The notes: generated by a model not told the origin, from the letters alone. A DNA stretch of 64,000 nt from an uncultured Lachnospiraceae bacterium (GCA_934418125.1 CAKRWT010000006.1:1-64000), one strand, 5' to 3'. Positions 44,135 to 52,526 are shown, numbered from the stretch's first letter. Numbers and translations are program-made.

Positions 44135-46291
44135 ATGACGGGAAGACTGACACTGCCGACAGATGCAGATGTCATTGACGAGACAATACGATTGAAAAAT
44201 CTCTTAGGAGCAGATGCTTTGCGAGATTGTGACGGAACAGAGATGCCGGAAGAACTTTTGTCAGAGCCAGTTAAGAAATATGCAACTTATTATACAACAA
44301 GAAAAGACAATGCGTGGGCAAGTGCGAATCCGGAAGAGATTCAGCAGGAGTATTTGCTGAGTAATCGTGTGACGGCAAGAAGCGAAATACTTCGTATTCG
44401 CTTAATGGAAGGATTTCATACAGAGCAGCTGAAGGTAAATACATTGGATGATCCAAAACGCTGGTGGGAAGTAATTGACCGAACAACAGGAGAAATTGTT
44501 CCTACAGATAAATGGGAATTTGATGAAGCTTCCGGGGAAGTTGAGATTCAGACAAAACCATATCACGAATATACCGTAAGCTTTCTGGCATTCCTTATCT
44601 GGGATCCGGTGCATATGTATAACTTTATTACAAATGATTGGAAGGATACACCTCACCAGCTGACATATGATGTAAGACAGCCAAAGACACAGAAGTATGT
44701 CAAGGAAAAACTGAAAAGATGGTGTGAAGAGAATCCGAATGTAGATGTTGTTCGATTTACAACCTTCTTCCATCAGTTTACCTTAACTTTTGATAATCAG
44801 AAGAGAGAAAAATTCGTTGAGTGGTTCGGCTATAGTGCAAGTGTAAGTCCGTATATCCTGGAGAAATTTGAAAAATGGGCAGGATATAAATTTCGTCCGG
44901 AATATATCGTAGATCAGGGCTATCACAACAGTATGTTCCGTGTGCCTAGCAAACAGTTCCGCGACTTTATTGAATTCCAGCAGATTGAAGTCTGTGCACT
45001 TGCGAAAGAACTGGTGGATATTGTTCATTCTTATGGTAAGGAAGCCATGATGTTTCTTGGAGACCACTGGATTGGGACAGAACCTTATGGTAAATATTTT
45101 GCAGGCATCGGTCTTGATGCGGTTGTAGGTTCTGTAGGAAGTGGTGTAACACTTCGTATGATTTCTGATATCAACGGGGTTGGTTATACGGAAGGACGTC
45201 TCTTACCATACTTCTTCCCGGATGTATTCTGCGAAGGAGGAGACCCTATTGGGGAAGCAAGAGACAACTGGAGAAAAGCAAGACGAGCATTGCTTCGTTC
45301 GCCATTAGACAGAATCGGATATGGTGGCTATTTAAAACTTGCAAGCAATTGGCCGGGATTTATTGAAGAAATCCAGCATGTTGTTACAGAGTTCCGTCAG
45401 ATTCATGAAAATATGCAGGGAACACCTTCCTATGTAGCACCATTTAAGGTTGCTATTCTCAACTGTTGGGGAGGGCAGAGAAAGTGGATGTCCAATCAGG
45501 TACATCACGCAATCTGGCATAGAGAAACTTATTCAGCAGAAGGTGTGCTTGAATGCCTGAGTGGTATGCCGTTTGAAGTTGAATTTATTTCTTTTGATGA
45601 TGTGAAAAAAGGTATCCCGGAAGATATCGGAGTCATCATTAATGTGGGTGATGCATATACAGCATTCAGTGGAGCAGAAAACTGGATTGATGAAGTTGTT
45701 GTAACCAATCTTCGCCGCTTTGTTGATGAGGGAGGTGGATTTATCGGAGTTGGTGAGCCGACAGCATATCAGTATCAGGGAAGATTCTTCCAGTTATCGG
45801 ATGTGCTTGGTGTAGACCGCGAAATGTGCTTTTCCCTTAGTACAGATAAATATAATGAAATGGATGCAAACCATTTTATCTTAGAGGATATTGATGGTAA
45901 AGTCGATTTCGGTGAGGGAACGAGCCGTGTCTATGCACAAGGTCAAAACTATCAGATTCTTGCAATGGATGGAGAGTACAGCCAGTTGGTTGTTAATAAA
46001 TATGGTAAAGGACATAGCGTATACTTTGCGGGTCTTCCCTATTCTCCACAGAACTGCAGAATTCTTCTTCGTGCTATTTACTATGCAGCAGGTATGGAAA
46101 AAGAGATGAAGCGTTACTATGTAACAAATGTTGACACGGAAGTAACGGTATTCCCTAAAAGCAAGAAGATTGCAGTTATCAATAACTCGTTAGAAGCACG
46201 GCATACAGATGTATATATCAATGGCAGCTGTGTATACGAGCTGGATCTTGAGCCGGGCGAGATGCGCTGGGTAGAGGATATTGAACAGTAA
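44135..46291 (+). CDS. gnpA: GH112 1,3-beta-galactosyl-N-acetylhexosamine phosphorylase
   Basis: A 718-residue cytoplasmic phosphorylase that splits Gal-beta-1,3-GlcNAc (lacto-N-biose) or Gal-beta-1,3-GalNAc with phosphate, yielding galactose 1-phosphate. The start (GRLTLPTDADVIDETIRL), the barrel region (VVRFTTFFHQFTLTF, FLGDHWIGTEPYG) and the glutamine-amidotransferase-like domain (KVAILNCWGGQRKWM) match the family and its length. A relative in GH112 acts on galactosyl-rhamnose; the context favours the hexosamine type. ATG 44135 has GGAGG 11 nt upstream, and TTG 44132 is an alternative start. Head of the operon. Confidence 0.92.
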   Translation: MTGRLTLPTDADVIDETIRLKNLLGADALRDCDGTEMPEELLSEPVKKYATYYTTRKDNAWASANPEEIQQEYLLSNRVTARSEILRIRLMEGFHTEQLKVNTLDDPKRWWEVIDRTTGEIVPTDKWEFDEASGEVEIQTKPYHEYTVSFLAFLIWDPVHMYNFITNDWKDTPHQLTYDVRQPKTQKYVKEKLKRWCEENPNVDVVRFTTFFHQFTLTFDNQKREKFVEWFGYSASVSPYILEKFEKWAGYKFRPEYIVDQGYHNSMFRVPSKQFRDFIEFQQIEVCALAKELVDIVHSYGKEAMMFLGDHWIGTEPYGKYFAGIGLDAVVGSVGSGVTLRMISDINGVGYTEGRLLPYFFPDVFCEGGDPIGEARDNWRKARRALLRSPLDRIGYGGYLKLASNWPGFIEEIQHVVTEFRQIHENMQGTPSYVAPFKVAILNCWGGQRKWMSNQVHHAIWHRETYSAEGVLECLSGMPFEVEFISFDDVKKGIPEDIGVIINVGDAYTAFSGAENWIDEVVVTNLRRFVDEGGGFIGVGEPTAYQYQGRFFQLSDVLGVDREMCFSLSTDKYNEMDANHFILEDIDGKVDFGEGTSRVYAQGQNYQILAMDGEYSQLVVNKYGKGHSVYFAGLPYSPQNCRILLRAIYYAAGMEKEMKRYYVTNVDTEVTVFPKSKKIAVINNSLEARHTDVYINGSCVYELDLEPGEMRWVEDIEQ

Positions 46292-46382
46292 CCAAAGGAT
46301 AACTTATGAAAGGCAGGGTATGCATTTCATATTTTATAAATATAAAGAAGTACTTTTAAATGTATAAGGAGGACAAAAAACT

Positions 46383-47774
46383 ATGAAAAAGAAAGTATTG
46401 AGCGTACTTTTAGCAGCAACCATGTCAGTATCTGTACTTGCAGGATGCGGAAGCAGTACAGAAAGTAACACAGAGAACAGCACAGAAAGTAACACAGAGA
46501 ACAGCACAGAAAGCAGCACAGAGAGCAGTACAGAAAGTAACACAGAGAGTAACACCGACGAACAGAATGGCGCAGCACAGGAAGAAACACTGAGCGTATG
46601 GTGTTGGGATCCAAACTTCAATGTTTATGCAATGAAGCAGGCAGAGGCAATCTACCAGAAAGAACATCCGGAATTCAAACTGGATATCCAGGAGAAGGTC
46701 TACTCTGATATTGAGACTGCACTAATCACAGCAGCTGAGGCTGGTGATTACAGCACATTACCGGATATTTTCCTGATGCAGGATTATTCATTCCACAAAA
46801 ATGTTGCAAATTATCCGGGAATCTTTACAGAGCTGACGGATTCAGGAATCAATTTCGCAGACTTTTCTGCAGGAAAATTAGCTGACTCTACAGTAGATGG
46901 AAAGAATTACGGAGTACCATTTGATAATGGTGCTACGATTATGGCCATCCGTAAAGATATGGTTGAGGCAGCTGGTCTTACCGTAGATGATTTCAAAGAT
47001 ACAACATGGTCAGACTTTATTGAAAAAGCGAAAAAAGTAGTTGAAGCAAACAATGTTCCGATGCTTACAAGTTCGGGTGGTTCTGAAATCATTATTGAGA
47101 TGCTTCAGTCAGCAGGTGCTTCTCCAATGGTGGATGGAAACGTTGACTTAGTGAATAACAAAGCGCTTAAGGCAGCAATCGAAACATACAAACAGCTCAT
47201 TGATGAAGGAATCATGGTTGATTACACTGACTGGGATCAGTACATTGCTTCTATGAATAAGGGAACAGCGGCTGGTGTTATCCAGGGATGCTGGATTATG
47301 TCTTCTATTCAGGCAGCTGAGGATCAGGCTGGAAAATGGTCAATCGTAAACATGCCTAAACTTGATGATGTTGAGGGTGCTACAAACTACGCAAACTGTG
47401 GTGGAGCAAGCTGGGCAGTTTCTTCTAACTGTAAAAACACAGAGCTTGCATATGACTTCCTTAAGACAACATTTGGCGGAAGCGTAGAGTTATATGATGA
47501 CCTTCTTCCAAACGCAGGAGCAATTGCAAGTTACTTACCGGCAGCTGAATCTGATATTTACAATGAAACATCTGATTTTTACGCTGGACAGGCTGTATAC
47601 AAAGACATTGTAGAGTTCGCAGGAAAGGTTCCTGGAATTGATTATGGCGCATACTACTCAGATATCAGAAGTGCATTAACAGATGCAATCACAAACGTTG
47701 TTCAGAATGGCGCTGACATTGATAGCGAGATTGAGAACGCGCAGGATACCGTAGAATTTAATATTGGTCAGTAA
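46383..47774 (+). CDS. Sugar ABC transporter substrate-binding lipoprotein
   Basis: A 463-residue extracytoplasmic solute-binding protein of the oligosaccharide type (family 1). Lipobox VLAGC (Cys22) is followed by a 37-residue spacer made only of Ser, Thr, Asn and Glu in repeated NTES/STES units, then the binding domains (ETLSVWCWDPNFNVYAMKQA onwards; EGATNYANCGGASWAVSS near the hinge). It should deliver a lacto-N-type sugar to the two permeases downstream. No ATPase gene is in the operon, so a shared MsmK-type ATPase is expected elsewhere. Confidence 0.93.
   Translation: MKKKVLSVLLAATMSVSVLAGCGSSTESNTENSTESNTENSTESSTESSTESNTESNTDEQNGAAQEETLSVWCWDPNFNVYAMKQAEAIYQKEHPEFKLDIQEKVYSDIETALITAAEAGDYSTLPDIFLMQDYSFHKNVANYPGIFTELTDSGINFADFSAGKLADSTVDGKNYGVPFDNGATIMAIRKDMVEAAGLTVDDFKDTTWSDFIEKAKKVVEANNVPMLTSSGGSEIIIEMLQSAGASPMVDGNVDLVNNKALKAAIETYKQLIDEGIMVDYTDWDQYIASMNKGTAAGVIQGCWIMSSIQAAEDQAGKWSIVNMPKLDDVEGATNYANCGGASWAVSSNCKNTELAYDFLKTTFGGSVELYDDLLPNAGAIASYLPAAESDIYNETSDFYAGQAVYKDIVEFAGKVPGIDYGAYYSDIRSALTDAITNVVQNGADIDSEIENAQDTVEFNIGQ
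46450..46556 (+). repeat. Degenerate tandem repeat coding the Ser/Thr/Glu/Asn linker of the binding protein
   Basis: 12- and 24-bp units of the type AGTAACACAGAGAACAGCAC, coding S-N-T-E-N-S-T-E. Near-identical neighbouring units suggest repeat-length variation between strains. Confidence 0.85.
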
Positions 47775-47788
47775 TCATTAAAGATTAA

Positions 47789-47834
47789 AAACAGAACATA
47801 CCGGGAGTGCAGTATTGCGTTCCTGGTTCTGTTT
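47789..47834 (+). other. Intercistronic hairpin between binding protein and first permease
   Basis: AAACAGAAC (47789-47797) pairs with GTTCTGTTT (47826-47834), with a further six-pair inner stem (CCGGGA region). AAGGAG of the permease follows directly. Such hairpins usually protect the upstream mRNA and give the binding protein a higher yield than the permeases. Confidence 0.7.
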
Positions 47835-47846
47835 AAGGAGAAAAAT

Positions 47847-48725
47847 ATGGGAAAAAAGAAAACAAAATTAACTTTAGAAAAAGAGTATAATCTTACCGGA
47901 TGGGTGTTTCTGCTTCCCGCAGCTATTTTAATATTTGTATTTTGTTTTTATCCAATGATACAGGCAATATTGCTTTCTTTTAAAAAGACAGGTGGAGCGT
48001 TTGCCGGGTTATCAAATTATACCAGAATTTTCCGGGATAAAACATTTCAGCAATGTTTGTTTAATACATTCTTTTACTTTTTAATCCAGGTGCCAATCAT
48101 GCTTACTTTAGCACTGATTCTGGCACAGCTTTTAAACAGCCCGAAGATTAAAGGAAAAAGTATTTTCCGTACTTTGATCTTCCTTCCGTGTGCAACATCA
48201 CTGGTATCTTACTCAATGATTTTTAAGTCGTTATTTGCTCCGGATGGAGTTGTGAACCGCGTACTCATGGCCATTGGATTATCTTCTGTGGACTGGTTCC
48301 AGAGCACGTGGCCGGCCCGCTGGGTCATCGTTATTGCATTAATCTGGAGATGGACAGGTTATAATATGGTATTCTATCTTGCAGGATTACAGAATATTGA
48401 TTATTCCGTATATGAAGCAAGTTATATTGATGGAGCAACACCATTCCAACAGTTTATAAAGATTACGATTCCGCTTTTGAAGCCAACAATCCTTATGACA
48501 GCTATCATGTCAACTTCAGGAACATTGCAGTTGTTTGATGAGTCTATGAACCTGACTGCGGGTGGACCCGGTAAGTCAACAATGACATTGGCACACTATA
48601 TCTACAATATTTCCTTTGTAGAGACACCGAAATTTAATTATGCAGCAGCATTGTCTGTATGTATTCTTATCATGGTAGCCATTCTGTCTGCGATTCAGAT
48701 GAAAGTAGGTGATAAACGTGACTAA
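47847..48725 (+). CDS. Sugar ABC transporter permease (MalF-like)
   Basis: A 292-residue permease with six membrane segments, starting WVFLLPAAILIFVFCFYPMI. The cytoplasmic EAA loop that docks on the ATPase is visible as YEASYIDGATPFQQFIKITI. The end overlaps the start of the second permease gene. Confidence 0.94.
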   Translation: MGKKKTKLTLEKEYNLTGWVFLLPAAILIFVFCFYPMIQAILLSFKKTGGAFAGLSNYTRIFRDKTFQQCLFNTFFYFLIQVPIMLTLALILAQLLNSPKIKGKSIFRTLIFLPCATSLVSYSMIFKSLFAPDGVVNRVLMAIGLSSVDWFQSTWPARWVIVIALIWRWTGYNMVFYLAGLQNIDYSVYEASYIDGATPFQQFIKITIPLLKPTILMTAIMSTSGTLQLFDESMNLTAGGPGKSTMTLAHYIYNISFVETPKFNYAAALSVCILIMVAILSAIQMKVGDKRD

Positions 48726-49524
48726 ATTGAAATCAATAGTTTCTTATGCAGTTTTAATTATTGCCAGTTTTCTGTCTGCATTTCCGCTGTACTATATGCT
48801 TTGCGGAGCAACGAATACAAGTATTGATGTGGTAAGAGGCAGACTGTATCCGGGTACTCATCTGGTAGAGAATTTTAAGACACTGGTAGACATGCAGAAT
48901 CTTGGACTTGCAATGTATAACTCATTCCGAAATGCAATCATTATTACATTTGTGTCACTGCTTGTGTGCTCAATTGCCGGATATGGTTTCGAGATATATC
49001 ATAATAAAGCAAAAGATACTTTAATGAGTATTCTGCTTCTTGCAATGATGCTTCCTTTTGTAGCTATTATGATTCCATTGTTCAAGATGTTTGCTTCATG
49101 TGGACTGGTCAATACATGGATTGCACTTGTGCTTCCGACTATTTCCACGCCTTTTATGATTATGCTGTTCAGACAGGCGGCTCGTTCTTTCCCGCATGAT
49201 ATTATCGAAGCGGCAAGGCTGGATGGGTTAAATGAACTGCAGATTTTCTTTAAGATGTTTATCCCTGTCATGAAATCTACTTATGGGGCAGCCATGACGG
49301 TAACATTTATGAGTGCATGGAACAACTACTTATGGCCGACAATCATTTTACAGGACAGCAATGCAATCACGATGCCTATGCTTGTAGCGAACTTGAAGAG
49401 TGGATACAGTGTAGATTATGGTATGCTGATGCTAGGTGTATTGATTTGTACACTTCCAACAGCAGTTATCTTCCTATGTTTACAGAAGAGTTTTGCAAAC
49501 GGAATTACAGGAGCGGTAAAATAA
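48718..49524 (+). CDS. Sugar ABC transporter permease (MalG-like)
   Basis: A 268-residue six-segment permease with the EAA loop IIEAARLDGLNELQIFFKMF and the usual C-terminal ANGITGAVK end. I prefer the GTG at 48718 (AGGTGA 5 nt upstream) to the GTG at 48709. It overlaps the stop of the first permease by 8 bp and its own stop overlaps the next start (TAATG), so the operon is tightly coupled. Confidence 0.93.
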   Translation: MTKLKSIVSYAVLIIASFLSAFPLYYMLCGATNTSIDVVRGRLYPGTHLVENFKTLVDMQNLGLAMYNSFRNAIIITFVSLLVCSIAGYGFEIYHNKAKDTLMSILLLAMMLPFVAIMIPLFKMFASCGLVNTWIALVLPTISTPFMIMLFRQAARSFPHDIIEAARLDGLNELQIFFKMFIPVMKSTYGAAMTVTFMSAWNNYLWPTIILQDSNAITMPMLVANLKSGYSVDYGMLMLGVLICTLPTAVIFLCLQKSFANGITGAVK

Positions 49525-49985
49525 TGAAGCAAATGTATTGTATAAAACAGGAATGTTTGAGGAAGGCGCAAGGTGCCTTCCTTTTAGCACATAAAATGGG
49601 ATTGCTTGAAGATCCTTCTATGGAGGGACTCGAAGCAAGAAGACAGCGCTATAATGAGAAGCTGAGAGCGATGGAGCAGGAGAAAAAGCTGTTCTATGGA
49701 CCACGCTATTTTTCTGTACCGGCATATTTACAGTATGAATTAACACGCCTGAAGCTGGATTTTATCCAGCCAAGTGAGGCCGTTCAAAAGACAGGCCTGT
49801 GTCCTGTTTTTGCAGAACAGGAGAAAAAAGCTTTTTACGAACAAAACATGGATTTGTTTGGTAGATATCATGGTGATTTCTTTGCTTATGAAGAAGTGAC
49901 ACAGATTATCGAAAAGAGACTACGGGAGGATGCGTATGACAAGCTTATCGAAGACATATTACGTGAGTTCGAAGACAGGGAATGA
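49524..49985 (+). CDS. Small helical protein, likely partner subunit of the GH136-like enzyme
   Basis: A 153-residue soluble protein predicted almost wholly helical (YCIKQECLRKAQGAFLLAHK, then EARRQRYNEKLRAMEQEKKLF, EYELTRLKLDFI type helices). No signal peptide. Its ATG overlaps the permease stop, and the next gene starts inside its last 50 bases. Known GH136 lacto-N-biosidases need a helical domain or a separate chaperone-like protein (LnbY in bifidobacteria; a separately encoded helical subunit in some Clostridiales) for folding. Position, size and fold type fit that role; this is inference, not a sequence match I can prove. Confidence 0.7.
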   Translation: MKQMYCIKQECLRKAQGAFLLAHKMGLLEDPSMEGLEARRQRYNEKLRAMEQEKKLFYGPRYFSVPAYLQYELTRLKLDFIQPSEAVQKTGLCPVFAEQEKKAFYEQNMDLFGRYHGDFFAYEEVTQIIEKRLREDAYDKLIEDILREFEDRE

Positions 49986-51228
49986 TTCGAATGATGGACT
50001 TACAGGAGAGAGTGCATTCGCCAGTCTTTTTGCCATCAATCATAGAAGCCTGCAGCCGGGAGAGAAGGTATTGCTTGAACGCGGAAGCGTATTTTATGGC
50101 CAGTATCTTCAGATAACAGACAGTGGCAGTCAAGAAGCACCAATTGTAATCGGGGCCTATGGAGAGGGAGACGCACCGCGTATTGAGGCTTGCGGACAGG
50201 GGCTTTGGTATCAGAATTATGGAAATCCACTGGATGCGCCGACGCATGTTTATCATGGATATGTATCTTCTGCCGTTTTGTTGTATGATGCAGAATATAT
50301 TATTGTGGAAGATTTGGAGATTACAAATGAAACGGATAAAATGATTGGCGAGTATTATTCACTCGGAGATAAAATGAATCGTACCGGTGTTGCTGTTGTA
50401 GCCAAAGATAAAGGGGTACGGCATGGAATCACATTGCGGAATCTGTTTATCCATGATGTGAATGGCAATGTATATGATAAGCATATGAATAATGGTGGAA
50501 TCTATATGACAGCACTTCGTCCGGAACGCGAAGATACTACAGGAGTTGCTCGTTATAAAGACATTACGGTTGAGGGATGTTTTGTGTATCAGGTAAGCCG
50601 TTGGGGGATTGCTGTTGGTTACACTTATGCACATGAGAAATTCCAGGGAGCGGAACTGGATGAGGAGGTTTTTTTAAAGTATGGCCATGAAAATGTGCGG
50701 ATTTGCGATAATTATGTGAAGGCAGCAGGCGGTGACGGCATTACAACAATGTATACGCTGCGGCCGCTTGTGGAACATAATATGGCAGATTCGGTTGCCT
50801 GTGAAATGAATAATCGGGTTTATTGCGAAGCAGCGGACCGGTTAGGTAAGGTGGCGGCGGCTATCTGGCCGTGGAAGTGTAAGGATGCATTGCTTCGTTA
50901 TAATGAAGGTGCAGACACGAGATTGAATCAGGATGGTATGGCATATGATGCAGATTCCGGTGATGGAACAATTTATGAGTATAATTACAGCAGACAGAAT
51001 GAAGGAGGATGCGTGATGTTCTGCATGCAGGAAGCGATTCATAATACGTTCCGCAATAATATAAGTTTCGATGATCTTGGGGGAACAATCAGTCCGGCAG
51101 AAAATCCGGATGCTTTGATTCAGGATAATATTTTTTATGTAAGAAAAGGCGTACCATTCATTCGCAAGAATATGGATGGTGGAAATTACGTGTTGGTGGA
51201 CAATCAGGTTATGGAACTGAATGACTGA
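49936..51228 (+). CDS. GH136-like right-handed beta-helix glycosidase (putative lacto-N-biosidase)
   Basis: A 430-residue protein with repeated beta-helix turns (YIIVEDLEITNETDK, HGITLRNLFIHDVNGNVYD, YKDITVEGCFVYQV, NVRICDNYVKAAGGDGI). NQDGMAYDADSGDG gives Asp333 and Asp340, seven residues apart, the same spacing as the two catalytic Asp residues of the GH136 lacto-N-biosidase LnbX. It should release lacto-N-biose, which the GH112 enzyme of this operon consumes. No signal peptide is seen, so cleavage seems to be intracellular. GGAGG supports ATG 49936 over 49930. Other beta-helix families remain possible. Confidence 0.75.
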   Translation: MTSLSKTYYVSSKTGNDSNDGLTGESAFASLFAINHRSLQPGEKVLLERGSVFYGQYLQITDSGSQEAPIVIGAYGEGDAPRIEACGQGLWYQNYGNPLDAPTHVYHGYVSSAVLLYDAEYIIVEDLEITNETDKMIGEYYSLGDKMNRTGVAVVAKDKGVRHGITLRNLFIHDVNGNVYDKHMNNGGIYMTALRPEREDTTGVARYKDITVEGCFVYQVSRWGIAVGYTYAHEKFQGAELDEEVFLKYGHENVRICDNYVKAAGGDGITTMYTLRPLVEHNMADSVACEMNNRVYCEAADRLGKVAAAIWPWKCKDALLRYNEGADTRLNQDGMAYDADSGDGTIYEYNYSRQNEGGCVMFCMQEAIHNTFRNNISFDDLGGTISPAENPDALIQDNIFYVRKGVPFIRKNMDGGNYVLVDNQVMELND

Positions 51229-51240
51229 ATATAGGATACG

Positions 51241-51282
51241 AAACAGGCTATGAAAAAATATTTTTTCATAGCCTGTTTTTAA
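51241..51282 (+). terminator. Operon terminator after the GH136-like gene
   Basis: Perfect 18-bp stem (AAACAGGCTATGAAAAAA with its complement, 51241-51258 and 51261-51278) and a T run. Closes the glycan operon. Confidence 0.88.
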
Positions 51283-51325
51283 TGGAACGACTTATTGATA
51301 ATGATATTTTTTATCAAGTAGAATC

Positions 51326-51386
51326 TTGACATGTGGGTTAGTTAGTGCTAACCTTTATACGAAAACAAGGTTAGAGCAAACTAACC
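51326..51386 (+). promoter_or_regulatory. feo operon control region with two DtxR/IdeR-like boxes
   Basis: TTGACA at 51326-51331 is followed by GGTTAG-N6-CTAACC at 51336-51353 and a second GGTTAG-N6-CTAACC at 51369-51386. The centres are 33 bp apart, three helical turns. The arms match the half-sites of the DtxR/IdeR consensus TTAGGTTAGSCTAACCTAA. An iron-responsive regulator bound here would cover the promoter. Confidence 0.75.
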
Positions 51387-51459
51387 ATACGATACAAGTA
51401 TCATATCTTAATAGAAAAAGGTACAGATAAGCTGACGACATACGAAAGGGGGTATGCAG

Positions 51460-51945
51460 ATGGTAAGCAGAACAGGTAATGGGAAACAGGATAATGGCAT
51501 TTACTACCGTGTAACGGAAAAGAAAGAATTTATTCTGGCAAAGCTTCGGGAACGAGGGCTTCGGATAACGAATCAGCGAAAACTGATTATTGATTGTATC
51601 TTAGAGAATGAATTTAGCTGTTGCAAGGAAATCTATTGCCAGGTATGCAAGCTTGACCCATCTATTGGAATTGCAACGGTGTACCGGATGATAAATACCC
51701 TGGAAGATGTGGGAGCCATTAATCGAAAGAATATGTATCATGTCTGCTTTGAAGAGGAGTCCACGAAGGTACATAGCTGTATGGTACAGTTTGACGACAA
51801 GACGAAGGTTAATTTAAGCTCGGAAGAGTGGAATCGTATTGTCAAGGCGGGACTTAAGACATGCGGCTATCTGGATAACCGTAATGTAGAGTTAATTGAA
51901 ATGCGGGAAATAGAGAGACCGGTGGGAGTGCCGGCAGTAGTATAG
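51460..51945 (+). CDS. Atypical Fur family regulator, first gene of the feo operon
   Basis: A 161-residue protein. The winged-helix half is clearly Fur-like (LRERGLRITNQRKLIIDCIL and DPSIGIATVYRMINTLEDVGAI). The C-terminal half lacks the usual His-rich sensing loop and both Cys-x2-Cys zinc pairs; only scattered cysteines remain (HVCFEEESTKVHSCMVQF). Metal sensing must therefore differ from classical Fur. ATG 51460 has AAAGGGGG 7 nt upstream. feoA follows after 16 bp, so it presumably controls this operon, perhaps at the boxes at 51336-51386. Confidence 0.85.
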   Translation: MVSRTGNGKQDNGIYYRVTEKKEFILAKLRERGLRITNQRKLIIDCILENEFSCCKEIYCQVCKLDPSIGIATVYRMINTLEDVGAINRKNMYHVCFEEESTKVHSCMVQFDDKTKVNLSSEEWNRIVKAGLKTCGYLDNRNVELIEMREIERPVGVPAVV

Positions 51946-51961
51946 GCGAAGGAGAGAAAAC

Positions 51962-52174
51962 GTGATGCCATTAACATTTGCAAAAGAAGGGGAAGCTAAC
52001 TCGATTAAAAAGGTTGGCGGAAAAGAGGAAACGAGAAAGTTCCTGGAGAATCTCGGCTTTGTAACCGGTGCCATTGTAACAGTTGTTTCTACAGCGGGCG
52101 GCAATCTGATTGTAAATATTAAGGATTCCAGAATTGCAATCGGTAAAGATATGGCAAGCCGTATCATGGTATAA
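51962..52174 (+). CDS. feoA: FeoA domain protein (first copy)
   Basis: A 70-residue cytoplasmic SH3-like protein that supports FeoB-driven ferrous iron uptake. RKFLENLGFVTGAIVTVVSTAGGNLIVNIKDSRIAIGKDMA is the family core. Translation may begin at GTG 51962 (7 nt from GGAG) or at ATG 51965. A hairpin with a T tract follows, so the downstream genes are made less or from another promoter. Confidence 0.9.
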   Translation: MMPLTFAKEGEANSIKKVGGKEETRKFLENLGFVTGAIVTVVSTAGGNLIVNIKDSRIAIGKDMASRIMV

Positions 52175-52184
52175 AGTATGATGG

Positions 52185-52215
52185 AAAAGAGTTGCTATGG
52201 TGGCGGTTCTTTTTT
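52185..52215 (+). terminator. Internal terminator/attenuator between the two feoA genes
   Basis: An 11-pair stem including three G-U pairs (AAAAGAGTTGC 52185-52195 with GCGGTTCTTTT 52203-52213), 7-nt loop, overlapping a six-T tract. A partial operator-like palindrome GTTACAACTAAC follows at 52230-52241. Confidence 0.6.
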
Positions 52216-52287
52216 ATAAACATAAGTAAGTTACAACTAACATCCGTTCCAGATAAACGGAGAGTATAAGAGGATAGGAGAATCATG

Positions 52288-52509
52288 ATGAAAACATTAA
52301 AGGAAGCAGCTGTTGGCAGCACTGTGACAGTGAAGAAACTGTCCGGTGAGGGTCCGGTCAAAAGACGTATCATGGATATGGGCATTACCAAAGGTGTTCA
52401 GATTTATGTTCGCAAGGTAGCACCTTTAGGAGACCCTGTGGAAGTTACGGTTCGCGGATATGAATTATCTTTGCGTAAAGCAGATGCAGAAATGATTGAA
52501 GTTGAATAA
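52288..52509 (+). CDS. feoA: FeoA domain protein (second copy)
   Basis: A 73-residue FeoA-type protein: KTLKEAAVGSTVTVKKLSGEG, RRIMDMGITKGVQIYVRKVAPLGDPVEVTVRGYELSLRK. This copy is closer to the standard FeoA consensus than the first. ATG 52288 (GGAG 7 nt upstream) is preferred to ATG 52285. It lies 17 bp before feoB. Confidence 0.93.
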   Translation: MKTLKEAAVGSTVTVKKLSGEGPVKRRIMDMGITKGVQIYVRKVAPLGDPVEVTVRGYELSLRKADAEMIEVE

Positions 52510-52526
52510 GAGAGCGAGGAGAAGAA

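Noticed and set aside
46334..46621. Minus-strand frames rich in Leu/Ser/Val or Cys opposite the binding-protein gene
   Set aside because: Antisense reading of the NTES-coding repeat; the repetitive protein is an artefact of the DNA repeat.
49317..49523. 5' extension of the small helical protein into the permease gene
   Set aside because: Would overlap the permease by 200 bp; the internal ATG at 49524 overlaps the permease stop in the usual coupled way.
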